NCBI RefSeq assembly: GCF_000484695.1
Contig: NZ_AXVR01000012.1
Location: 41,525-105,524, forward strand
Source: Salinispora cortesiana
Lineage (GTDB): Bacteria > Actinomycetota > Actinomycetes > Mycobacteriales > Micromonosporaceae
Reading direction: 5' to 3'
Length of the DNA stretch: 64,000 nucleotides
Made by a program: the position numbers and the translations under genes. How positions within the stretch are numbered: position 1 is the first letter of the stretch; each line of letters begins with the position of its first letter. The notes beneath the pieces are model-generated. The model saw only the letters and a program-made list of their open reading frames with translations. It did no database searches and was not told where the DNA came from. Of the stretch, positions 46,008 to 53,325 are shown in pieces.

Positions 46008-46413
46008 GACACATCTCCTTGTGGTCGACGCTGACCGGTCTATGGGATGCACGAGGCTTGACGGCGCGGTGCGTCGCCTACGTGAAACCTGGGATTGGCC
46101 TCAGCGTAAACCGGCTTGCGCCACCAGTCAGTGGGACTGGTTGTGAAGAACTGCACAAGGTACGGCCCGGCTGCGGCATCGCGAGCTAATACCCGCTTTC
46201 ACGCGCAGTTTCACGCAAATCCAGTGACGAAACATCTGGCCCGCCGTCGTCCGGTACGCCGACTGTGACCCGGCCCGCACTTGGCGGACCGCTCGGGAGC
46301 CCCGCTCGGCGCGGTTACGCTTCGCTCATCACCACTGCCCGGATCAGCCATTCCGGCCGGCGCTACCCGTGCCACGGGCCCACACCCGGTACGCTCGCTC
46401 GGTGGCAGCGACG
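46008..46413. other. Divergent intergenic region between pckG and the first GtrA gene
   Basis: About 400 bases without a supported gene. Near pckG lies a 19-base palindrome (46123-46141). TTTCACGC occurs twice in direct orientation (46197-46204 and 46209-46216, 12-base period). The inverted form CGTGAAAC is at 46081-46088. Nothing else recognisable was seen. These are candidate binding sites for a pckG or gtrA regulator. Confidence 0.45.
46123..46141. promoter_or_regulatory. Palindrome ACCAGTC-N5-GACTGGT upstream of pckG
   Basis: Two perfect 7-base half-sites (46123-46129 and 46135-46141) flank a 5-base spacer, 115 bases from the pckG start. The perfect symmetry and lack of an overlapping gene suggest an operator rather than a terminator. 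The cognate regulator is unknown. Confidence 0.5.
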
Positions 46414-46944
46414 ATGACCGGGGAGCCCGGCTCCCGGCGGACCCGGCCGGGTCTGATCCACTCCCTGCTGGACCGATTCGGTCACCTCGTCCACGAGTTG
46501 AGCAAGTTCGCCACTGTGGGCGGCGTCGCCTTCCTCGTTGACTTCGCCCTCTTCAACTTCCTGACCTCGGCGCAGGGGGTCGAGCAGGTCACCGCGAAGA
46601 CCATCTCCACGGTGGTGGCGGCAACCTTCGCCTTCCTCGGCAACCGGTTCTGGACGTGGCGACACCGCCGGGGCGGCAACCCAGCCCGCGAGTACGCGCT
46701 CTTCTTCATCTTCAACACGGTGGGCCTCGGTATCACCGTGGCGGTCCTGGCGATCAGCCGCTACGGCCTGGGCCAGATCTGGCCGGAGGTCTTCCAGACC
46801 CCACTGGCGGACAACATCGCCAGCTATCTCGTCGGCACCGGGCTGGCGACCCTCTTCCGGTTCTGGTCCTATCGACGGTTCGTCTTCGTACCAGCGGGAA
46901 CTCCCACCGCACCGGAAGCGAAACACGACCGATACCGGGCGTGA
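46414..46944 (+). CDS. GtrA family membrane protein, first copy
   Basis: A 176-residue GtrA-like protein with four membrane helices: ELSKFATVGGVAFLVDFALFNFL, KTISTVVAATFAFLGNRFWTWRHR, EYALFFIFNTVGLGITVAVLAISRYGLG and NIASYLVGTGLATLFRFWSYRRFVF. The FxxNRxWTW and FRFWSYRRFVF motifs are the family hallmarks. GtrA proteins act as lipid-linked sugar carriers or flippases in wall glycosylation. The start is ambiguous (GTG 46369, GTG 46402 or ATG 46414); I used the ATG. A second paralogue follows after 64 bases. Confidence 0.82.
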   Translation: MTGEPGSRRTRPGLIHSLLDRFGHLVHELSKFATVGGVAFLVDFALFNFLTSAQGVEQVTAKTISTVVAATFAFLGNRFWTWRHRRGGNPAREYALFFIFNTVGLGITVAVLAISRYGLGQIWPEVFQTPLADNIASYLVGTGLATLFRFWSYRRFVFVPAGTPTAPEAKHDRYRA

Positions 46945-47008
46945 CCTGGCGCCCATCTCGCCAGGCCGGGACGGTCCCGGCCCAGTCCACTCGCCTAAGG
47001 TGTTCCGC

Positions 47009-47704
47009 ATGCGTCTTGTCCGTCTCCTGCCCGAGCGCTGGCAGAAGTTCGTCCACGAGGCGCTCAAATTCGGCGTCGTCGGGGGCGTCAACACCGTCAT
47101 CAACTACGCGGTGTTCAACGCCCTCGCACTCACCGTCTTCCAGGGCGGCGCGCTGAAGGCGACGGTCGTCGCCACCATCACGGCGACAATCTCGTCGTAC
47201 CTCATGAATCGCCACTGGACGTACCGTGATCGTCCGAAAACAGCAGTTCAGCGCGAGTATGCCCTTTTCTTCCTCTTTAACGGCGCGGGGCTCCTCATCG
47301 AACTGGGCGTGCTGGCCGCGGCCAAATACGGCCTCGGCGTGACCAGCCTGCTCGCCCTCAACCTCGCCAAGACGATGGGTATCGTGCTGGCGACGCTGTT
47401 CCGGTTCTGGTCCTACCGGACGTTCGTCTTCCAGCCGGCGCCGGCACCGGCCACGAACAACTGGCACAGCATCCCCCGCGACGAGTGGGACACGATGGCC
47501 GAGATGGACCCGGTCGCCGAGCTGGCGGAGTCGGTCTCGGAGCTGGAGGAAACCGCTCCGCCACCGGGCACCCACCACCCGCACCGCACACCGATCCAAG
47601 GCCTGACCATCCCGCTGGACGCCCGCCTCGACCTGGACCGGGAGCTGGCGGCCGAGCTCGCCGCGGAACTCCAGGCGAGCACCCGCCGGTCCCGTCGCCC
47701 CTGA
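47009..47704 (+). CDS. GtrA family membrane protein, second copy with C-terminal extension
   Basis: A 231-residue paralogue with the same four helices: EALKFGVVGGVNTVINYAVFNALAL, ATVVATITATISSYLMNRHWTYRDRP, EYALFFLFNGAGLLIELGVLAAAKY and LAKTMGIVLATLFRFWSYRTFVF. It has a 90-residue hydrophilic acidic/Pro-rich C-terminal tail (TNNWHSIPRDEWDTMAEMDPVAELAESVSELEE). The tail is unlike the shorter copy and may bind a partner. ATG at 47009 is chosen; a GTG at 47000 is also in frame. The stop codon lies within a 17-bp tandem duplication. Confidence 0.82.
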   Translation: MRLVRLLPERWQKFVHEALKFGVVGGVNTVINYAVFNALALTVFQGGALKATVVATITATISSYLMNRHWTYRDRPKTAVQREYALFFLFNGAGLLIELGVLAAAKYGLGVTSLLALNLAKTMGIVLATLFRFWSYRTFVFQPAPAPATNNWHSIPRDEWDTMAEMDPVAELAESVSELEETAPPPGTHHPHRTPIQGLTIPLDARLDLDRELAAELAAELQASTRRSRRP

Positions 47705-47730
47705 CCGCACCCATCGCCCCTGACCGCACC
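47695..47730 (+). repeat. 17-bp tandem repeat spanning the second gtrA stop codon
   Basis: TCGCCCCTGACCGCACC occurs at 47695-47711 and again at 47714-47730 (19-base period). The first copy contains the TGA stop (47702-47704); the second repeats it in the intergenic space. It looks like a recent duplication by replication slippage. Confidence 0.8.
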
Positions 47731-47765
47731 GGCTCCGGATCCGGCCCACCCCGCGACGAGCCCGC

Positions 47766-48335
47766 TCAGCCCGGTTCCCGTAACGGTCTGCCGTCCTGAA
47801 CCTCGGTCAGCTCCTCCCGAAGCTCGGGGTCGCTGGACGGCTGCCGGTCGTACTGCGCCTCCACCAGCTCGTAGAGGGTGGTCTGGACCCGCCCCACCTG
47901 CGGCACGTCACCCAACACCGACCGCCCACGTTCCCCAGCGGAGTCGATGGTCAGGGTGCCGCAGCCGAACAGTCGCTCGCCCAAGCGCTGCTGCATCGCA
48001 TGGTCGGTAACCCGGGTGAGCGGGATGTCCCGCCGATCCCGGGAGAGCACACCCTGCTGGATAAGCACCCGCTCGTTGGTGAACAGGTAGTGGGTCGCCC
48101 GCCAGACCAGCATCGGCCAGAGCGCGAACCAGAGCACCCCCACCAGCGCCAACCCGCCGAGCACCACCAACACCACCGCCCGGCCAGCGCCATCGGGAGC
48201 CAGTACCAGCGCTGCCACCACCACCGCGACGGCGAGAACCGTCACCGCGACCGGCCGGACCAGGGCCTTCCAGTGCGGATGTAGGTGCAGCACGACGTGC
48301 TCGTCCTCGGTGAGCACGTCCTCAGGAAACGCCAC
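47766..48335 (-). CDS. PH domain membrane protein (DUF304/YdbS-like)
   Basis: A 189-residue protein with two membrane helices (KALVRPVAVTVLAVAVVVAALVLAP and AVVLVVLGGLALVGVLWFALWPML). A bacterial PH domain follows: RATHYLFTNERVLIQQGVLSRDRRDIPLTRVTDHAMQQRLGERLFGCGTLTIDSAGERG. GTG at 48335 is preceded by GGAGG with 5-base spacing, which decides it over the longer frame. The role of these proteins is unknown, possibly membrane organisation. It lies downstream of birA on the same strand, 125 bases away. Confidence 0.85.
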   Translation of the reverse strand: MAFPEDVLTEDEHVVLHLHPHWKALVRPVAVTVLAVAVVVAALVLAPDGAGRAVVLVVLGGLALVGVLWFALWPMLVWRATHYLFTNERVLIQQGVLSRDRRDIPLTRVTDHAMQQRLGERLFGCGTLTIDSAGERGRSVLGDVPQVGRVQTTLYELVEAQYDRQPSSDPELREELTEVQDGRPLREPG

Positions 48336-48460
48336 GGGTACCTCCAGCGCAGATCGGACGCGCAGACCGTAACCGCTCACACCACCCCACGACATCTGCC
48401 GCGCGGGCCGGGCGACGACGGCGCTGCCGAGCACGACCCCGCCGGTTCAGCCGTGACCGT

Positions 48461-49336
48461 TCAGCGCAGGTGCAGGATGTCGCCGGCGGAGAGGTGCCGG
48501 GTGGCTTCCGGGGTGGCCACCATCAGCTGGCCGTCGGAGTCAACGCCGGTCGCCGTGCCGGTCAGCTCGCCACCATCTGGCAGCAGCACCCGGAGCGGAC
48601 GGTCCACGGTGGCACAGACGGCCAGGTACGCCGCTCGCAGGCCACTCGCCGCCGCACTGCCGTCAGCAGCCCGCCAACGCCCATACCAGTCGCCCAGCGA
48701 CCGGAGCAGCGCCCGCAGCAACGGATCCCGATCGGTCGCCGCGGCACCGGCCAACTGCAGCGAGGTCGCCGGCAGACCGGTCGGGTTCGCCGGCAACTCG
48801 TCAGCGCGAAGAGTCACGTTCAGACCGATGCCGAGAACGATCGCGGGAGGAGCAGCCGCGCCCGCCGCCGGCACCCCCTCGGCCAGGATCCCGCCGCACT
48901 TCGCCGCCCCGACGAGCAGATCGTTCGGCCACTTCAGGGTGGCCTCCAGCTCGGCCAGCCGGGTCACCGCCTCCACCAGTGCCACTCCGGCGAGCAGCGG
49001 CAGCCACCCGTACGCCGATGGTGGCACCGGCGCCCAGCCCCGCTCGGGCACCGCCTCCCCCGGCCGTAGCAGGACGCTGGTTGCGATGCCCGCCCGAGCC
49101 GGCGACTGCCAGTCGCGGCCCCGCCGGCCCCGCCCCGCACGCTGCCGCTCCGCGACCAGTACCAGGCCCTCCGGCTCACCGGAGCGGGCGTACTCGGCCA
49201 CGTCCGCGTTGGTCGAACCGGTCTCGCCGAGAAGCTCCAACCGGGCCCACGGACCATGCGGCGCGACCAACGCGCGGCGCAGCCGCACCGCCGACAGCGG
49301 CGGGCGATCCAGGTCGGTGTACGGGGAACCCAGCAT
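48461..49336 (-). CDS. birA: Biotin-[acetyl-CoA-carboxylase] ligase
   Basis: A 291-residue enzyme that attaches biotin to the carrier lysine of acyl-CoA carboxylase. ETGSTNADVAEYA, RQRAGRGRRGRDW (biotinyl-AMP loop), LKWPNDLLVGAAKCGGILAEG and IGIGLNVTL are all present. The N-terminal repressor helix-turn-helix of group II BirA is absent, so this is a monofunctional ligase. It is divergent from accD, whose partner alpha subunit it should modify. ATG at 49336. Confidence 0.95.
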   Translation of the reverse strand: MLGSPYTDLDRPPLSAVRLRRALVAPHGPWARLELLGETGSTNADVAEYARSGEPEGLVLVAERQRAGRGRRGRDWQSPARAGIATSVLLRPGEAVPERGWAPVPPSAYGWLPLLAGVALVEAVTRLAELEATLKWPNDLLVGAAKCGGILAEGVPAAGAAAPPAIVLGIGLNVTLRADELPANPTGLPATSLQLAGAAATDRDPLLRALLRSLGDWYGRWRAADGSAAASGLRAAYLAVCATVDRPLRVLLPDGGELTGTATGVDSDGQLMVATPEATRHLSAGDILHLR

Positions 49337-49409
49337 CCCGCCAGCCTACGGCCCGCCCGATGACAGGTGGTGAGGCGTACTGCACAGCGGCGCCGAGCTG
49401 AACCATCGT

Positions 49410-49415
49410 TATATT
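49410..49415 (+). promoter_or_regulatory. -10 element TATATT of a leaderless accD promoter
   Basis: TATATT ends 7 bases before the GTG at 49422, so transcription should begin at or next to the start codon, and no Shine-Dalgarno sequence is present. This indicates leaderless translation. No convincing -35 was found. Confidence 0.5.
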
Positions 49416-49421
49416 CCCTTG

Positions 49422-51005
49422 GTGACTACCGAGACCGGGACCAACATCCACAGCACCGCGGGCAAGCTGGCGGACCTGGAGCGTCGGATCGACGAGGCGG
49501 TGCACGCCGGATCGGCGCGCGCCGTGGACAAACAGCACGCACGGGGCAAGAAGACCGCGCGGGAGCGGATCGAGCTCCTCCTCGACCCCGGCTCCTTCGT
49601 CGAACTGGACGAGCTGGCCCGACACCGGTCCACCAACTTCGGACTGGCGAAGACCCGCCCCTACGGCGACGGCGTCATCACCGGCTACGGGACCATCGAC
49701 GGCCGCCAGGTCTGCGTCTTCGCGCAGGACTTCACGGTCTTCGGCGGCTCCCTCGGCGAGGTCTTCGGCGAGAAGATCGTCAAGGTGATGGACCTGGCCA
49801 TGAAGATCGGGTGCCCGGTCATCGGAATCAATGACTCCGGCGGCGCCCGAATTCAGGAGGGCGTCGCCTCGCTCGGCCTCTACGGCGAGATCTTCTTCCG
49901 CAACGTACGGGCCAGTGGCGTCATCCCACAGATCTCGCTCATTCTCGGCCCGTGCGCGGGCGGCGCCGTCTACTCACCGGCGGTCACCGACTTCACCGTG
50001 ATGGTCGACCAGACCTCACACATGTTCATCACCGGCCCGGACGTGATCAAGACCGTCACCGGTGAGGACGTCGCCATGGAGGAGCTGGGCGGCGCCCGTA
50101 CCCACAACTCGCGTAGCGGCAACGCGCACTACCTCGCCACCGACGAGGAAGACGCGATCGAGTACGTCCGGGCGCTGCTGTCGTACCTGCCGTCGAACAA
50201 CCTGGACGAGCCGGTCACGTACCCGGTCGACGTGGACCTCGAGATCAGTGACGAGGACCGGGAGCTGGACACCCTCATCCCGGACTCGGCGAACCAGCCA
50301 TACGACATGCACCGGGTCATCGAGCACGTCCTCGACGAGGGCGAGTTCCTCGAGGTGCAGCCGCTGTACGCACAGAACCTGATCGTCGGCTACGGCCGGG
50401 TCGAGGGCCGGCCGGTCGGCGTGGTCGCGAACCAGCCCATGCACTTCGCCGGCACGCTGGACATCGCCGCGTCGGAGAAGGCCGCGCGCTTCGTCCGCAC
50501 CTGCGACGCGTTCAACATTCCGGTACTCACCTTCGTGGACGTACCCGGCTTCCTCCCCGGCACCAGCCAGGAGTGGGAAGGCATCATCCGCCGGGGTGCG
50601 AAGCTCATCTACGCGTACGCCGAGGCCACCGTCGGCAAGGTCACCGTCATCACCCGCAAGGCATACGGCGGCGCGTACGACGTCATGGGCTCCAAGCACC
50701 TCGGCGCGGACCTGAACTTCGCCTGGCCGACCGCCCAGATCGCGGTGATGGGGGCGCAGGGGGCGGTCAACATCCTGCACCGGCAGGAGTTGGCCGGCGC
50801 CGCCGACCCGGCGGCGCGGCGCGCCGAACTGATCACCGAATACGAGGACACCCTCGCCAACCCGTACATTGCCGCCGAGCGCGGGTATATCGACTCGGTC
50901 ATCCCGCCGCACGAAACCCGGGCACAGATCGTCCGCGCGCTGCGGGTGCTGCGTACCAAGCGCGAGACCCTTCCCCCGAAGAAGCACGGCAACATCCCGC
51001 TGTAG
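49422..51005 (+). CDS. Acyl-CoA carboxylase beta subunit (carboxyltransferase)
   Basis: A 527-residue biotin-dependent carboxyltransferase of the AccD/PccB type, acting on acetyl- or propionyl-CoA. The N-terminal half contains [28 protein letters not shown] and [49 protein letters not shown]. The C-terminal half has [78 protein letters not shown] at 49422 is used rather than the TTG one codon earlier. It pairs with accE (55270) and accA (58152). Substrate preference is undecided. Confidence 0.93.
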   Translation: MTTETGTNIHSTAGKLADLERRIDEAVHAGSARAVDKQHARGKKTARERIELLLDPGSFVELDELARHRSTNFGLAKTRPYGDGVITGYGTIDGRQVCVFAQDFTVFGGSLGEVFGEKIVKVMDLAMKIGCPVIGINDSGGARIQEGVASLGLYGEIFFRNVRASGVIPQISLILGPCAGGAVYSPAVTDFTVMVDQTSHMFITGPDVIKTVTGEDVAMEELGGARTHNSRSGNAHYLATDEEDAIEYVRALLSYLPSNNLDEPVTYPVDVDLEISDEDRELDTLIPDSANQPYDMHRVIEHVLDEGEFLEVQPLYAQNLIVGYGRVEGRPVGVVANQPMHFAGTLDIAASEKAARFVRTCDAFNIPVLTFVDVPGFLPGTSQEWEGIIRRGAKLIYAYAEATVGKVTVITRKAYGGAYDVMGSKHLGADLNFAWPTAQIAVMGAQGAVNILHRQELAGAADPAARRAELITEYEDTLANPYIAAERGYIDSVIPPHETRAQIVRALRVLRTKRETLPPKKHGNIPL

Positions 51006-51023
51006 GTGTGCGGTCAGCCAGGC

Positions 51024-51905
51024 TCAGCAGGGCGGGCTGGCAGCGATGCACATCCGACGGGCTGCCACGTCGGCGAGGCGGACCAGTTCCGCCTCGCCGG
51101 CCATGCTGACGAAGAGCACCGTCACCAGGTCACCGACGCGCAGCACGACCCGCAGCTCCGGTGAGTTCACCACGGTCTGCAGCTCGCCCAGGGCAGGGTT
51201 GGGGAGCAACGAGCTCGAGTGCCGCAGCAGGAGCGACTCGTCACCGGCGAAGTCCACCCGCGGGGTGTCCCAGCGGTGCACCGCCCGCACGTTGACCGCG
51301 GTGCCTTCGTATTCGGCCGTCCAGACCTCCCCCTGCTGGGGGCAGGCAACGATCGTCTGCCGGACCTCGGCGAAGAAGCGTGCCGCGCCGTCGTCGCGGA
51401 ACCGGTACAGATCCTGCACGACCAGGATGTCACCGAGCCGGTCGGGGCCGCCGGCCGACCACCGCAGCAGCGTCTGCGACCGGCTCATCCAGGCCTCCGC
51501 CTCCGGGCCCGGACCACATTGGTCGCGCCCGAGCCCCAACGGGACGGTCCCGCCCACAACGGCCTCGTTGAGGTGCAGTTCGGTGCGTACCACCAGGTCC
51601 GACTGTTGGACGAAGAGCTCGGGCGGGAGGTCGGAGCGGGTCGGCGCGACCTGCCCGGCGCGCGACGCCGGGGTGCTGCCCGCCACAGCCTGCACCGGCG
51701 GTGTATTGGGGGGGTGGTAGCCCGTGGGACGGTTGACCACCGCGACGGCGGCAACCGCCAGGGTCCCCACCAGGACAACCCCCGCCAGCAGGGCGGTACG
51801 CCGGCTGCGACGGCGGGCCCGAGCACGGATCTCCGCCGCCTCCGGCCAACGGATGTCGCGCAGGGCACGTTGCATGGGCTCGACGACTCTCATCTCATCA
51901 CGCAT
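51024..51905 (-). CDS. Single-pass membrane protein paired with an ECF sigma factor, possible anti-sigma
   Basis: A 293-residue protein. The cytoplasmic N-terminus is RALRDIRWPEAAEIRARARRRSRR (about 37 residues), then one membrane helix TALLAGVVLVGTLAVAAVAVV. An extracytoplasmic domain of about 230 residues contains paired cysteines (GRDQCGPG, IVACPQQG, RRMCIAASPPC). No zinc-binding anti-sigma (HxxxCxxC) motif is present, so the anti-sigma role is inferred from context: it overlaps the sigma factor gene by 8 bases. It could instead be a sensor or lipid-binding domain. Confidence 0.7.
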   Translation of the reverse strand: MRDEMRVVEPMQRALRDIRWPEAAEIRARARRRSRRTALLAGVVLVGTLAVAAVAVVNRPTGYHPPNTPPVQAVAGSTPASRAGQVAPTRSDLPPELFVQQSDLVVRTELHLNEAVVGGTVPLGLGRDQCGPGPEAEAWMSRSQTLLRWSAGGPDRLGDILVVQDLYRFRDDGAARFFAEVRQTIVACPQQGEVWTAEYEGTAVNVRAVHRWDTPRVDFAGDESLLLRHSSSLLPNPALGELQTVVNSPELRVVLRVGDLVTVLFVSMAGEAELVRLADVAARRMCIAASPPC

Positions 51906-52431
51906 CGACGGCCTCCTTCAGATCGACGACGGCGAGTAGCCCGGCGAGGGCGACCCGGCCGCGAGACAGCCGGGCCTTGACGGTGCCGACCGGGGCGTTG
52001 GTCTCCCGGGCGACGTCGACGACGGGCATTCCCACCAGGTAGTAGAGCGCGATCGCGATGCGCTGCTCCTCGGGCAGCCGGCGCAGCGCGGCGACCACCG
52101 CCACCGTGTCGGTGCTTGGTGCCGGGACGCTCTCGGTGGCGCCGTGCCGCAGGTACGCCCGAGCGCGGCTGCGCAGGCTGCGCCATCGGCTGACCGCGAT
52201 CCGGCTCGCCACCACCCGCACCCACGCCTCCGGGTCGTCGTACCCGCTCACCGTTGACCAGCGCTGCCAGGCCCGGATATACGCCTCCTGCACCGCATCC
52301 TGGGCCTCGGTGAGATCACCGGTGAGCACGTACACGAAGCCGAGCAGCCGCTGCCGGCTCCCCCGATAGAACTCGTCGAACCCCTCGACATCCGGCAACT
52401 GGCTACCTCCCGCGACGGTCTCAGGGGACAC
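51898..52431 (-). CDS. ECF sigma factor (SigE family)
   Basis: A 177-residue extracytoplasmic-function sigma factor. Region 2 spans about residues 18-85: FDEFYRGSRQRLLGFVYVLTGDLTEAQDAVQEAYIRAWQRWSTV, then DDPEAWVRVVASRIAVSRWRS. Region 4 spans about 115-165: ALRRLPEEQRIAIALYYLVGMPVVDVARETNAPVGTVKARLSRGRVAL. It lacks region 3, as ECFs do. The start is GTG 52431. Its stop overlaps the downstream membrane-protein gene (ATGCGTGATGA), so the two are translated together. An M50 protease gene lies 75 bases upstream on the same strand. Confidence 0.92.
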   Translation of the reverse strand: MSPETVAGGSQLPDVEGFDEFYRGSRQRLLGFVYVLTGDLTEAQDAVQEAYIRAWQRWSTVSGYDDPEAWVRVVASRIAVSRWRSLRSRARAYLRHGATESVPAPSTDTVAVVAALRRLPEEQRIAIALYYLVGMPVVDVARETNAPVGTVKARLSRGRVALAGLLAVVDLKEAVDA

Positions 52432-52506
52432 GCACCAGCACCGGCCCCGGGTTGCCGGCAGCCCCGGCTTTTCCGCCCCGACCGGGGCCGCTTCAAACGG
52501 TCCGGC

Positions 52507-53250
52507 TCAGCCGGTCAGCCCGTACCCGGCCAGGACCGGGCCGGCCAGCAGAGCCGCGCCGAAGCCCAACACGGCCAGGTTGACCAGGGCGAACACCGTG
52601 ACCCAGAAGAACGCGGGGAAGGGGGTGATGCCGGCGAGCTGGTCGGCGTCGGAGCCGGGCATCCGGCCGCAGGCGCGTAGCCGTTGCAGCTCGACCACCG
52701 GGCGGACACCGCCGAGCAGCAGGAACCAGACCCCGGTGTACGCGAACGCCGCCTGCACCTGCGGTGCGGCATACCAGGAGACGGCGAGGACGAGCCCCCC
52801 GGTGACCAACAACGACAGCGCTCCGAAGACGTTGCGGATCAGGACCAACATGGCCAGCAGCAGCGCCACGGCGATCCACAGCAGCAGGGTGATCCGGTTT
52901 CCACCAAGGATCCCGGCGCCGGCGAGCCCAACCAGCGGTGGGGCCAGATAGCCGGCGAGCAGGGTGATCACCATGCCGGGACCGGTGGGCCGGCCGGCGG
53001 AGAGGGTCAGCCCGGAGGTGTCCGAGTGCAGCCGGATACCGTGCAGGCGACGGCCGGTGAGCAGAGCGGCCAGGGCGTGCCCGCCCTCGTGGGCGATGGT
53101 CACCGCGTTGCGGGCGATCCGCCAGGGTCGGCCGGCGCTGACCACGACCAGCGCCCCCACCCCGGTGAGCAGCACCAGCAGTGGAGGCGGGTCGGGTTGC
53201 GCGCCGAGCAGTGTGTCCCAGACACCGGTCAGACCGTCGATCGACACCAT
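52507..53250 (-). CDS. M50 family (site-2-protease-like) metalloprotease
   Basis: A 247-residue protein with about six membrane helices and the zinc motif TIAHEGGHALAALLTGRRL (His54, Glu55, His58), the M50B-like arrangement. The conserved C-terminal segment RMPGSDADQLAGIT supplies the third ligand Asp. Helices include PLLVLLTGVGALVVV, MVITLLAGYLAPPLVGLAGAGIL, ITLLLWIAVALLLAMLVLI and AFFWVTVFALVNLAVLGFGAALLAG. M50 proteases cleave membrane-bound anti-sigma factors within the membrane. Here it lies next to a sigma/membrane-protein pair, suggesting regulated intramembrane proteolysis. Confidence 0.85.
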   Translation of the reverse strand: MVSIDGLTGVWDTLLGAQPDPPPLLVLLTGVGALVVVSAGRPWRIARNAVTIAHEGGHALAALLTGRRLHGIRLHSDTSGLTLSAGRPTGPGMVITLLAGYLAPPLVGLAGAGILGGNRITLLLWIAVALLLAMLVLIRNVFGALSLLVTGGLVLAVSWYAAPQVQAAFAYTGVWFLLLGGVRPVVELQRLRACGRMPGSDADQLAGITPFPAFFWVTVFALVNLAVLGFGAALLAGPVLAGYGLTG

Positions 53251-53325
53251 GGGCGGGGAGCCTACCGCCCTCGTACCGGCCGGCTCCCGGCCCGATCTGG
53301 CCGCCCTCGGCCGCCCGGGGCAGGA

